Of a stretch of DNA of 64,000 bases, positions 46,535-58,109 are shown in pieces. The notes beneath the pieces are model-generated. The model made no database searches, had not been told where the DNA came from, and saw only the letters and a program-made list of their open reading frames with translations. Both the position numbers and the translations under genes were made by a program. The stretch's first letter is position 1. Each line of letters starts with the position of its first letter. The stretch covers positions 496,001 through 560,000 of the forward strand of contig JAWPHD010000002.1 in assembly GCA_037043455.1 (NCBI GenBank). The letters run 5' to 3'. Source of the DNA: Cyrtodaria siliqua (Eukaryota > Mollusca > Bivalvia > Adapedonta > Hiatellidae).

Positions 46535-47000
46535 CTATTAAATTATTAAATGCCTTCCTGCATATTTTCACAATTTCCATCAATTTTCCATGTTTTAAAC
46601 ATCAAATAAACCACCCTTTAATGTACAGCCAATATTAATGTACAGCCAGTGGGAAGCATTTATTAGAGATTTTTTTATGGCATTAATGATCTGATGGAAC
46701 TTTATGTATGGTTTATTGATATGTATATAATGATATGTTGTTAAGGAAGCCAGTTGTCGAGCATCAGATTTCACCGTTTTAATCTTAATCATTGTTATCG
46801 ATTTCCTAGAAAACATTAAAGAGCCTTCCTTCAATGACAGAATTCGTTCATATAATATTTCATCAACTGAGAAAATAAAAGAAGTTTTCCTGAAAATTCG
46901 AAAAGCAAGTGCTTTATTTTATGATACTTGAATGAATACTGGACAATAGAATCAATGGTATGTGTAACTTGATTCAGTCATTATTATTTTCTATTTTCAG
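46535..47000. other. Unassigned sequence
   Basis: A 21-bp near-duplication 'AATGTACAGCCA' occurs at about 46620 and 46638. Otherwise nothing. Confidence 0.4.
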
Positions 47001-47185
47001 ATTGAAAATGGATATACGTCAAGAGCTTAAGTCGAGCAAGCGATAATACCAACAAATCCAAACAATAATAACGACAATTAGAGCAAAGGACATTACCGGC
47101 AAGACGAGTTGCAAAGATGGAAAATCTGGCAGCCACTGACAATCATTTATAACACCTAACACATCTTATAAACTCAACAAAACAG
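47001..47185 (+). other. Candidate non-coding exon (weak)
   Basis: A pyrimidine-rich acceptor-like tract ending 'CTATTTTCAG' precedes 47001, and a donor-like 'AACAG|GTAAAA' follows 47185. The 185-bp interval is purine-rich with only very short frames (12 and 11 codons starting at 47008 and 47118). If real it would be a 5'-UTR or lncRNA exon. Splice-like pairs occur by chance, so this is a low-confidence pointer. Confidence 0.15.
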
Positions 47186-47413
47186 GTAAAAAAAACACAA
47201 CAGTTTGCTGCTTCTTGACCCAGTACTTCATATGTAGATAGATGATATTTTCCTCCAGAAAACAGTAAGAAATATTATTAAATTGAAGTAAAATATTATC
47301 AAAGGAGTTAACAAAAACAAAATGTAGAATAATGCTATTGAAAAGTTTTGGGTTGGGAATTTGTTCGTGGACACAACCAAAATGTGTTATGATTGGCTGG
47401 CCTAATATTCATT

Positions 47414-47740
47414 ATACCCCTGCAAACGAAGTTTGAGAGGGAGTATCGCGGCGGGCGGTCTGTTTGTCTGTCGGTCGGTCTATTGAATCTTGAGGAGCGA
47501 ACTGCTTCTACCGTTTTCAAGATACGGAAATGAAACTTTGTATACATGATCAGCATGAAGTGCAGATGTAATGTGTCACAGTTTTGGTGTCGCTCGGTCA
47601 ATTCCATGCAGAGTTATTGCTCTTGAACTTAGTCAAAATTCAATTGCTACATTCATCATATGTAATCTACAATTAAGATTACAGTTTTCAAGATATTAAA
47701 TTGAAACTTTTTATACATGATCAAAATGAATAGTATATGC
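47414..47740 (+). mobile_element. Family C-like element, 5' part
   Basis: The start ATACCCCTGCAAACGAAGTT, then TGAGAGGGAGTAT, follows CATT and forms a hairpin like those at 62881 and 6386. A GTCTGTTTGTCTGTCGGTCG leader and one or two diverged cores ('TGAAACTTTGTATACATGAT') follow. The 3' end is not clear. Confidence 0.6.
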
Positions 47741-50164
47741 AGGGCACGAAAATTGTGAATCGGTCGTCCGAGAGAAGGAGTAACATTTCAGTAGAAAAAA
47801 AAGAAGAAAATAGTTCTTACATAGTTTATTAAGCGATTAAATCCAAAAAATAGTTGCAACTGTGTTTATTCAGCGATAAAATGCAATTTAAGTCAACCAG
47901 ATGTTGGGATAAGGACGTAAAACGCCATTCAAACTAACAAATTTTTGTAACGCTGAATGCCAGCAATTCGGTGCTTTCCCATATTAAATACTTGCATCTG
48001 CATATGGAAAATGCTCCTGTCATAGCAATAGACTTGATTTATAATATGATGATTTGAAATAAGTAATATTTTGACAATCTGCTTTTTATATTAGGATAAA
48101 TTAGGAGGAAAATTGCCATTACTAGTTGCAATATAATTATCATATAATAATGGACAGAATTATCTTGTGCCAGAGGACTACAAGCACAACAGATTTACTG
48201 ATTTAATTCAGGACTACGCCCAATAGCCCATTTCACCCCGACATTTGCCGAACGACCACGGATAATACCGAGCTATCTCCGAGTAGCAAAATAGGTCGAC
48301 CAATCAAACGCTGGTAGGCACATTAAATATTCATCGTAAAAACAATACACAAATGCTATTAAAGGTCAGAATACAACTTGAACGATGGCAGATATGTTAC
48401 TAATTTGTTTGGTACTGTAGAAAAACAAATTAAAGCGTGTTTGTTGATACAATTCAAAAACAGGATTGTCACAATGAACATTTCTATCGTAACACCGATT
48501 CCAATTTACACGCACATACTCCAATATAAACAATTCAAAACTCAATTCTTATAGCCTTGAAATCCGATCTAGTTTCCAATGAATGAGTCAAGAATGAGTC
48601 GAGATGGCTAATGTATAGAAGATCACTAATGACTGCGGTGTTTAGTGTTTTAGCGATCATGTGGCTAGAAAGCTTCAAAACAATTCCAGGAAAATTGTAG
48701 TTTCACTGTAACATAGCTCTACCTCTTCACGGCCACACCAACAATGTAGTTACGAATAGATCCCACATGAAACAAAAACACTTCCTTTACAGCATGACTG
48801 TTCATAGTGTGGTCAAAAAATACAGGGCTATTACACTCCTTGTACGTTATTGTCTGTAAATAAGATTTAAACAAATGTCGTCGGAAATTAATCTTTTTGC
48901 TATGCTGGCTGTTAAATGGGCATGTTGGTGTTTGATTTGATAATGGTATTAACTGTTTGCAAACAGAATTTTTTGTTGGAAAATCGGTTTCTTTCATAAT
49001 TTATTTACGCTTTGAGTACCAAAATTATCCAATTTCATATCCCTGAATTTATTTTGAACAGTGTGATAAATAGAGAGTGAGTGAGTGTGCAAATGAGTGA
49101 TATTTTATTTTTGAATTCATTTCACAGCAAATATTTATACTCCTGTTTATTAAATGTGTCATGCAGAGTGTCATACATTTTCATTTTACTGTCTCGACTT
49201 CAAGCAGTCGACGCAGGAGAAGAACATCACACGTATTTTACTTCCGTTCAGATCTCCTTTTCTTTTGTTGTGTATAGTTATCGTGCTGTAAAATTAACGA
49301 GAAATTAAATAAGTTTAAACCAAGCAGTCAACAAAAGTGCAAGTGACATTTAGCTTCAATTAAGGCATGACAGAAATTCATTATTTTCATTTAAAACCCA
49401 ACAATATTGTGGGTGTTAAGGAGCAGCACCACTGGAAATGTGCCACCAGTCAATGTGATGTTGAAAAACATCACAAATTAAAACCTTGCTTGTTGATTGG
49501 TATTTAAAAGATATAAAATTGCAGATATACGTTGCCTTTGAACAATAAATCATAGCTCCAGATAAGATGCCTCTCTGTGTTAAATACCGCTGAAAATATT
49601 AAAAAAATGCATGATTTATAATGTTCACGCGAACCAAATATGCATTGCAAATTTGATATACATGTACATAATTATAAGGTCAAAATATAACGCGTATCGG
49701 CTGTTATGCTATATTGTATTTTTGTTTACATTAGAGTGGTTGCGATATTCGGTTTAATACAGGAGATGTGCACTAATGAATTGCCGCAAAATGGGCGTGC
49801 CTGTAATCTGTACGGAAGAGTGCTTGTTCAAAATAAATCATGCAATGAGAAGCGAGCACTTAGCGATACTGGTAACAAGAGTTGCCATTCGTTCGTTCCA
49901 AAAATGTCCGCAAAACAAAAAACATTGTAGAATTTAAAAAAGATTGGAACAAGATCGGTGGTATCGATATAGAGCGCTGAAAAAATCAAGAACAGATAGT
50001 AAATGATTCAGTTGATACTCTACCCCAGTGGCTGGTTCTGATGGTCGCTTTTACTGTGTATTTCACACATTTTACTTGCATAGCAAATTGGGATCAAACA
50101 AACATGCCAATTACTGTTGAAGAGGTTGTTTCTTCCCTTTCTCAGGGGATTGGCGACTAATATT
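47741..50164. other. Unassigned sequence
   Basis: An S1-like 3' tail scrap 'GGACGTAAAACGCCATTCAA' is at about 47912. Short frames at 48719-48997 (-, 92 codons) and 49706-49930 (+, 74 codons) have no recognised domain. No other feature. Confidence 0.4.
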
Positions 50165-51150
50165 TGCAGTGGTTAAACTGCGTTTGTGTAATTTACTCAA
50201 CAACTCGGACATCTCGTCACCAACTCAAACTTCAAAAGTAAACAATATAACAATCAATATCTCAGTCATAACTTCAAAACCACGAAACGAAATTTCATCA
50301 CATTTCATAGGAATGTTTAACAAAATAAGATGGTGTGTTCATGGAAATTCCAGGTTCTTACTTTAAGTTCAATTCTGTTATAGTTCATGTCTCAGCCATA
50401 AGTTCAAAACCATTCCGGGAATTTCATAAAACGTCATAGGAATGTTGGGCACAATGATGGTGTGTCGCGCGTAAATTCCAGGTTCATTTGTTCAAGGTCA
50501 AAGTCACAATTTGATGTTGAAGTTTAATTCTGTCATCTTTTGTGCCGCAGCCACAACTTGGCCCAACTACTGAATGGAATGACATCAAACTTCATAGGAG
50601 TGTTAGGTACACTGAGATGTTGTGTGACACGCAAATTCAAAGTTTGTACGTTCACTCGATCAAGATCACAATTTGACCTTGAAGTTATATTCTTTCATGT
50701 TTCTTGCCTCAGCCACAACTTCAGAACTGCTGAATGGAATGACATCAAACATCATGGAAGTGTAAAGGACCATAAGAAGATGTGTTACACATGAATGCCA
50801 GGTTTTAAATTCAAGGTCAAGGTCATAATTTGACCTTGAAGTTATATTTGAAAGTACTAAAGGGAATGTCATAAAATTTCACACAAATGTTAATCACAAT
50901 GAGAAGGCATGTCATGCGCAAGAATCAAGTCTGTGCAAAGGTGAAGGTCATGATTGGAGGTCACAGGTCAAATGAGTCAAGTGCAGTAACCCTCGACCAG
51001 TGATACACCACCACCATTTACATATAAATGCAACTAGTGAAAATAATTTCATTATACTTCCCACAATTTTAATCACAATGAGAATGCGTGTCACACTCAA
51101 AAATAGGTGTGTACCTCAGAGCTCAAGGTCACAATTCTGGGAATTTGTCA
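50165..51150 (+). repeat. ~130-165-bp tandem core array (about six units)
   Basis: Units share 'CTCAGCCACAACTTCAGAAC', 'ATGGAATGACATCAAAC', 'TCATAGGAATGTT', 'GATGGTGTGT', 'AAATTCCAGGTTC' and 'TTCAAGGTCAAGGTCA'. Starts fall at about 50260, 50395, 50550, 50710 and later, with decayed units to 51150. The same core type follows the GTCC leader at 28931-29300. Probably a HINE-like element lacking recognisable ends here. Confidence 0.75.
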
Positions 51151-52224
51151 CTAACTGGTGACATTTCTTGCTTTTAGATGAGTTATGACCCTTTTTCAAC
51201 TTAGTTATTCTCGGATTCAAATTATGCTGCAAACCTTGTGTGGCCATCAGTACTTGAAATGACTAAAAATCCCTGTGAGGGCAGTTCATTAGTATTTGGT
51301 GACGGTTCTAGTCTTTGCTTGATTTACACTGAAAAAAGATTAAACAATTAGGTCTTGCATATTCTACACATCCATTCTCCATCCTTTCTCCAAGTCCAAA
51401 ATCTGTCTGTGGGGGAGGGGGATTTGGGGAGGGTGTGTGGTGGGGTGGAAGTGTGCATTTTACGCCAACAAATACAGTAACAAATTATATCTTGTGTACT
51501 TTGTGAAGGTGGCCAGTGTTAAAAGTGGACCAAAACAACTTTGGACGCCTTTCACATCTATCAATAACGTAATGGAGGATCAATACAAATGGAATTACAT
51601 CAGTGAAGTTCTGGACCAATCATGTCTCATCTTGTAGGGTTTCCATGACAACGAGCCACAAGAAGCATGACAGTTCCATTGATCTGCTTTTGTATGCATT
51701 GGATGAATGGAAGTGTCCTGTCCTAGATTGGGAGCCGATGTTTACAGTGGATATTGTAGTAAAATGACGTCATTCCAGTAAGAGAGCAGCATCCACACGA
51801 TGTTTCACAGGCGTTTGTGGTAGCTGGAGAGGCTGGAAGTTTTTCCTGCAAGTGACACTGCGTGGGGATACATTTGATTGGCTTCAAGACTTTAATGAAG
51901 TTGGACAACATGGCAGCAGTATTGTTCATAATAGTTTGCTAGATGATCTTGTGGGCTTTGGACATGAAAAAGAGATGACAGAACAATTTGGTGATTTGGT
52001 GTACTTGTGTTTGAATATATTCAATTAAAAAACAAGTCCTCAAAAAAGACCGGAATAAACAAACTTCATAATTGGACATTTTTCTTTCTGATTTTTCATC
52101 CTTGACTATTCTTTTTTTTACCATTGTGTATGCAAATTATATAATATTGTCCAAAAAAGTTAATGTCATTGAAAAGAAATCGGAAAAATATTTAAGAAAA
52201 ATGCTTTTAAGGACCTGTTTAAAC
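51151..52224. other. Unassigned sequence
   Basis: No gene or repeat identified. Short frames at 51437-51637 (+) and 51723-51929 (-) lack similarity that I can see. Confidence 0.4.
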
Positions 52225-52470
52225 ATGTCTGAAGATATTTAGTGACAATTTATTGACTGAAAGATAAATCGAGGTGAATTTAAAACTTATTCCAGAAATA
52301 TTTTCTAAAGGCATTGTGCGCTGTTAATGTTTGAAGATCTTTGAGTACAATCGTTATTGACTGAAAAGTTAAATATTGAAGAATCTACAAAATGGTGTCA
52401 AAGAACATTAGACATCGCTAATATTGGAAGATCGTTTATGACAGTTTATCGACTGGAAATTAAACAAAGG
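52225..52470. repeat. ~105-bp diverged triplet repeat
   Basis: Three units share 'GAAGAT.TTTAGTGACAATT', 'TATTGACTGAAA', 'TTAAA' and '.GGTG'. They start near 52231, 52333 and 52427. Weakly conserved. Confidence 0.5.
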
Positions 52471-53240
52471 TGAAACTGTTATGGCAGCTCCAGTATATAT
52501 TGATGTGACAAATTTACTAACTGCAATCTCAGAGGTTTTGACATTGGTGATAATTGTATCACATGCAGCAAAAGTGTACCGATGTTTGTGAATATTGGTA
52601 AATTCTAATACATAATGGTTGGTTATTGATGTTGCTGCTTTTTTTTTTTTTTAAGGTGATTGTCGTCGAGAACTCACTGTTTGTCCCGGCGGACAACTAT
52701 TGGAATATATCTATACTTAGCCATGATGGTGAACAAAAGTTGCGAGATTTCATTTATCAATACTTGGCCCAATAAGGCAAAACTGTGTTTAGGCTACTGA
52801 GCTTGCAAATTACATGTGGCGTGACGCGATCTTGTTATTATTGTATGAAAACCAATCAAGATCTTTAGGACAGTGGGAGTGTTAACCCATTGTGAGTACT
52901 TTTATTTTTTTAAAAATATTCGGAAAGTAAAACTTGGGTATTGCAGTTCTACAGCTGATCACAGGTAAATAAAATATTTCAGCAAAAGATGTAAATATTT
53001 GGAATCTTGTTACATACTTGTGGGTTTAAATGATGTTGCTGGTGGCTGAATAGATATTAACTATAATGCTTTGTGTTATTATGCTACTATGTACCTCATG
53101 TGATAATGTGAATTTACCTCATGTGATAATATGAATTAGTATTGGAAAAGAACTAAGACTGTGGTGGTACTTTATTCTTCTGAATTAGGAAGATGGAGTA
53201 AGAACTTGGAAAGTGCGATCGGTGAATGATTGGCAGGCTC
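52471..53240. other. Unassigned with CAGGTAAATAAAATATT words
   Basis: The word CAGGTAAATAAAATATTTCAG-like text occurs at about 52963 and recurs in altered form at 53690, 53948 and 53991, which points to a diverged dispersed or tandem unit of several hundred bp. A 53-60-bp duplication 'CCTCATGTGATAATGTGAAT' lies at 53094-53140. Confidence 0.4.
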
Positions 53241-53245
53241 TCCAG

Positions 53246-53687
53246 CAGGGTGGCCGCAGACTCTGGAAAACAGGGAAAACAGGAAAAAGGGTGAAAAAAA
53301 ATTCCCTGCAGGGAAAAATCAGGGAATTTGAAAATTTGCAAAGAATCAGGGAATTATCAGGGAATTTTACAAAGATTGGAGAGAACAAATCTTGGCTACT
53401 GGTAGCTTCTCTTCCTGACTTTATTAAAAAGTTGTATTTCTTCAAACTGTTAGCAATATATTAATAAAGCAATTTAAAACCTGTAAAACTCCAAAGATAT
53501 GAGTAAAGAATGTGTTTGGCTTAATGGTGGTGAAGGTATGGCTATAATGGGAGGTTGGAGGCCATACGTATACAGCTGTATTTGAGCTATATACTACGTG
53601 AAAAGATCAGGGAAAATCACCTTTCAGTCAGGGAAAAATCAGGGAATTATCAGGGAATTTCATTTTTGGATTTCTGTGGCCAACCTG
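53246..53687. mobile_element. hAT-like MITE, 442 bp, 5-bp TSD TCCAG
   Basis: The left end CAGGGTGGCCGCAGA and the complement of the right end CAGGTTGGCCACAGA form the inverted repeat. TCCAG flanks both sides (53241-53245 and 53688-53692). Subterminal 'CAGGGAAAA', 'TCAGGGAATT' and 'AATTATCAGGGAATTT' words are repeated many times, a typical hAT feature. The short frames crossing it are not transposase. Confidence 0.85.
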
Positions 53688-53692
53688 TCCAG

Positions 53693-54089
53693 GTAAAAAT
53701 ATTATTTCAGCAGAAGTTGCAAATATTGTCAAAGTTTGGTTGGTTATTGGCTATTGGTGTGGCTGAAGAGATTGTTCTAAAGGGATTGTTGTGAAGGATT
53801 ATCTTATTTAAATTATATTAATATTGTTGGGAAAGTGCTCTTAAGAAGGTGCTTGTGTTGACTCTTTGTGTATATTTAATCTGATGGGCTGAGAATCTGG
53901 TGTTTTAATGGCAGGCTCTAAATTTATATCTAAACAAATGAACATCACAGGTAAATAAAATATTCAATAATGGTTAAACAAATGAACACCACAGGTAAAT
54001 GAAATATTCAGTAATGTTTTTTTTTTGTTGCCTTTTCGAAGAAAAACATAGACAAAAAATAGACATAGGTGTTGCTTTTCCGGCGGCGG
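53693..54089. other. Unassigned sequence
   Basis: A 40-bp near-duplication 'AAACAAATGAACA.CACAGG', 'TAAAT.AAATATTCA.TAATG' lies at 53932-53975 and 53976-54018. A GGCGGCGGCGG stretch at about 54081 marks the leader of the next tandem element. Confidence 0.5.
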
Positions 54090-54860
54090 CGGCAACATTC
54101 AAGTTTTGCGTTTAGGTCATTTTCTCACAAACTGTATGCACTAGACCTTTCGAACTTTGCTTATAGTTGTATCTTGGGTGGTACATCGCAATGTGATAAA
54201 CAATTTTGGAAGTGACCTTGACCTTTCAAGCAAAGGGCAGTTAACTTTATAATTTTTACCTTCAATTTTTGCATTTAAGTCACTTTTTTACAAACTGTAT
54301 GCACTAAACCTTTCAAACTTTGATTGCAACGTGACAAAGCAAATGTGGAAGTGATCTTGACTCTCCAATCATAGGGTAGATAATTTAATAATTTTATCTT
54401 CAACTTTTGCGTTTAGGTCAATTTCTCACAGACTGTATTCACTAGACCTTTGAAACTTTGCTTATAGTTGTATCTTGGGTGGTACATTGCAACATGGCAA
54501 AGCAAATGTGGATGTGACCTTGACCCTCCAAGCAAAGGGCAGATAACCTTATAATTTTTACCTTCAACTTTTGCGTTCAGCTCACTTTTTCACAAACTGT
54601 ATGCACTACACCTTTCAAACTTTGCTTATTGTTGTATCTTGAGTGGTACATTGCAATGTGACAAAAGCAAATGTGAATGTGACCTTGACCGTCCAAGCAA
54701 GGGGCAGATAACTTAATCATTTTTACCTTCAACATTTGTGTTTAGGTCACTTTCTCACAAACTTTATGCACTTCGCTTATAGTTGTTTCTTTAATACATC
54801 ACAACGTGTCAAAAAGCAAACATGGATGTGACCTTCACCCTCCAAGCAAAGGGTAGATAA
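54090..54860 (+). repeat. ~165-bp tandem core array (five units)
   Basis: 'CACAAACTGTATGCACTA' and equivalents start at about 54126, 54290, 54428, 54591 and 54757. Each is followed by 'CTTTCAAACTTTGCTTATAG', 'TTGTATCTTGGGTGGTACAT', 'TGTGACCTTGACC', 'CCAAGCAAAGGGCAGATAA' and 'TTTTTACCTTCAACTTTTGC'. The leader 'GACATAGGTGTTGC', 'TTTTCCGGCGGCGGCGGCAA' precedes it. No ends identified. Confidence 0.85.
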
Positions 54861-55314
54861 CTTTAGTTGTTACAGTAACATTTACACCACTTTCTCATTA
54901 ACTATAATTATGTACTATATGCTTTAAACCTAGCTAGTTTATAGCTTTATCTTTGGAAGACAAAACATTCTATTTTGACATAGTTGTGTCTTGGGTAGTG
55001 CATCTTTTTGGACCCTTGGATTTCATCTATGATGTTGACCTACTTTATGGAGTTGATGAATATTTTTTATTTTTTATTTTTTTTATTTTATAGAATGGCA
55101 TTTTGTTTTAAACAAATGCAATTAAAGGTCATATCAGCAAACTGTAAACTCCATTGTTTTAGTTATTAAAATATTTACAAACTTTCATTTAAGAACATTT
55201 ATCTCTTATTTTTAAGTCCCGCCCCCGTAGGCGATACATGTGAATCCGTGGATTTCTTGTTCAAAATAACTGTTTAAAAACCCTGCAGAGCTTTTATGAA
55301 TTAAATATGATGGC
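54861..55314. other. Unassigned sequence with T-rich tract
   Basis: A T/A homopolymeric tract lies at about 55064-55095. 'AGTCCCGCCCCCGTAGGCGA' near 55216 may belong to the end of the preceding element. Nothing else. Confidence 0.4.
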
Positions 55315-57535
55315 TTGTGTTGTCCTGGCTTCATCACCATGTAATCGGCATCGTGGCTTCATTACCATGTAATCGACACTGTGCCTTCATCACCATGTAA
55401 TCGACACCGTGGCTTCATTACCATGTAATCAGCACTGTGGCTTCATCACCATGTAATCAACACCATGGCTTCATTACCATGTAATCGGCACTGTGGCTTC
55501 ATTACCATGTAATCGACACCGTGGCTTCATTACCATGTAATCGGCAATGTGGCTTCATCAGAATGTAATCGACACTGTGGCTTCATTACCATATAATCGG
55601 CACTGTGGCTTCATTACCATGTAATCGGCACTGTGGCTTCATTACCATGTAATCAACACCATGGCTTCATTACCATGTAATCGGCACTGTGGCTTCATCA
55701 CCATGTAATCGACACTGTGGCTTCATTATCATGTAATCGACACCGTGGCTTCATTACCATGTAATTGGCACCATGGCTTCATTACCATGTAATCGGCACT
55801 GTGGCTTCATCACCATGTAATCAACACTGGCTTCATTATCATGTAATCGACACCGTGGCTTCATTACCATGTAATCGGCACCGTGGCTTCATCACCATGT
55901 AATTGGCACAATGGCTTCATTACCATGTAATCGACACCGCGGCTTCATCACAATGTAATTGGCACCATGGCTTCATCACCATATAACTGGCACCCTGTCT
56001 TCATCATGTAATCGACACACCGTGACCTCATTACCATGTAATCGGCACTGTGGCTTCATCACCATACAATTGGCACCGTGGCTTCATCACCATGTAATCG
56101 GCACCGTGGCTTTATAACCATGTAATCGGCACTGTGGCTTCATCAGAATGTACTCGGCACCGTGGCTTCATCCCCATGTAATCGGCACCGTGGCTTCATC
56201 ACCATGTAATCACCACTGTGGCTTCACCATGTAATCGGCACTGGCTTCATTACCATGTAATCGGCATTGTGGCTTCATTACCATGTAATCGGCACTGGGG
56301 CTTCATTACCATGTACTCAACACCGTGGCTTCATTACCATGTAATCGGCAATGTGGCATCATCAGAATGTAATCGACAACACCGTGGCTTCATTACCATG
56401 TAATCGGCACCGTGGCTTCATCACCATGTAATTGGCACAATGGCTTCATTACCATGTAATCGATACCGCGGCTTCATCACAATGTAATTGGCACCATGGC
56501 TTCATCACCATATAATCGGCACCCTGTCTTCATCATGTAATCGACACACCGTGACCTCATTACCATGTAATCGGCACTGTGGCTTCATCACCATAAAATT
56601 GGCACCGTGGCTTCATCACCATGTAATCGGCACCGTGGCTTTATTACCATGTAATCGGCACTGTGGCTTCATCAGAATGTACTCGGCACCGTGGCTTCAT
56701 CACCATGTTATCGGCACCGTGGCTTCATCACCATGTAATCACCACTGTGGCTTCACCATGTAATCGGCACTGTGGCTTCATTACCATGTAATCGGCATTG
56801 TGGCTTCATTACCATGTAATCGGCACTGGGGCTTCATTACCATGTACTCAACACTGTGGCTTCATTACCATGTAATCGGCTATGTGGCATCATCAGAATG
56901 TAATCGACACCGTGGCTTCATTACCATGTAATCGGCACCGTGGCTTCATCACCATGTAATCGGCACCGTGGCTTTATTACCATGTAATCGGCACTGTGGC
57001 TTCATCAGAATGTACTCGGCACCGTGGCTTCATCACCATGTTATCGGCACCGTGGCTTCATCACCATGTAATCATCACTGTGGCTTCACCATGTAATCGG
57101 CACTGTGGCTTCATTACCATGTAATCGGCATTGTGGCTTCATTACCATGTAATCGGCACTGGGGCTTCATTACCATGTACTCAACACCGTGGCTTCATTA
57201 CCATGTAATCGGCTATGTGGCATCATCAGAATGTAATCGACACCGTGGCTTCATTACCATGTAATCGGCACCGTGGCTTCATTACCATGTAATCGGCACT
57301 GTGGCTTCATCAGAATGTAATCGACACCGTGTCTTCATTACCATGTAATCGGCACCGTGGCTTCATTACCATGTAATTGGCACCGCGGCTTCATCACCAT
57401 GTAATCATGTTATCGGCACCATGGCTTCATTACCATGTAATCGATACCGTGGCTTCATCACAATGTAATCGGCACCATGGCTTCATCACCTTGTAATTGG
57501 CACCGTGGCTTCATCACCATGTAATCGACACCGTG
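55315..57535. repeat. 28-bp satellite array (~79 units)
   Basis: The monomer is GCTTCATTACCATGTAATCG then GCACCGTG, with variants CATCACC, CATCAGAATG, GACACC and ATTGGC. A block of seven or so variant monomers recurs: 'GCACCGTGGCTTTAT' starts at 56101, 56629 and 56963 with the same following order. The array ends inside a monomer at an S1 SINE (57531). Frames with 'PCNRH' repeats are array products. Confidence 0.95.
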
Positions 57536-57740
57536 GCGGGGATGGTATAGACGCTGCTTGAAATCTCGCCTTTCGTCGCTGCAGTTTCGAATCTCACTGA
57601 TAGCTTGACTTATAAGTGAGAAAGTGTTGATTCTTACAGATAACGGGAGGTGTATCGTTACTGGTTCTACCATGGAAAAAGTGGGTGGGTTGCCTCCTCC
57701 ACCACTAAAAAATCAACTGTCTTATATAGCCTAAAATATG
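57531..57740 (+). mobile_element. SINE S1 at the edge of the 28-bp array
   Basis: Head 'GGCGGGGATGGTATAGACG', degraded B-box 'CAGTTTCGAATCTCACTG', body 'ATAAGTGAGAAAGTGTTGAT', 'TACTGGTTCTACC' and 'GGGTTGCCTCCTCCACCAC'. It follows directly from a partial monomer 'GACACCGTGGC', so it may mark or have broken the array boundary. Confidence 0.8.
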
Positions 57741-58109
57741 ATGAAAATGCAGTTTGAGGTAGATCGGCACAGGAAGAAGAGGCTGAGATATAATAAACAA
57801 AATTATAGAATATTTTGACTTAGAAGAATAAAAGATGGTAAAGTATTTCTTTGTTGTCCAAAAAGAATGCAGATAGCAAAACCGATAACCAACAATTCAG
57901 TTTACTGTTCAGGTATAGTAAACAGAAGTCACCTGATGTTGGAACAGTTTGCAGCATCAGTACATGAGCACTGGATATACCAAGCATAATCACATTTTAC
58001 TTCTGTTACTGTCTAGTCATCTTTGCATGCCCACCTGTCTACCTGCCTGCCCGTCCATCTGTCCATCTGTCATCTTGTGCCTCGGTAGCTCTGTGGATAA
58101 GGATGTGTG
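57741..58109. other. Unassigned sequence
   Basis: A small 'TGCCTGCCCGTCCATCTGTC' stretch lies at about 58043. No gene. Confidence 0.45.

Noticed and set aside
48719..48997. 92-codon minus-strand frame as a small gene
   Set aside because: No recognised domain, signal peptide or splice support; length is within chance for AT-rich DNA.
49706..49930. 74-codon frame in non-repetitive sequence
   Set aside because: No similarity recognised and no flanking splice or promoter evidence; kept only as unassigned sequence.
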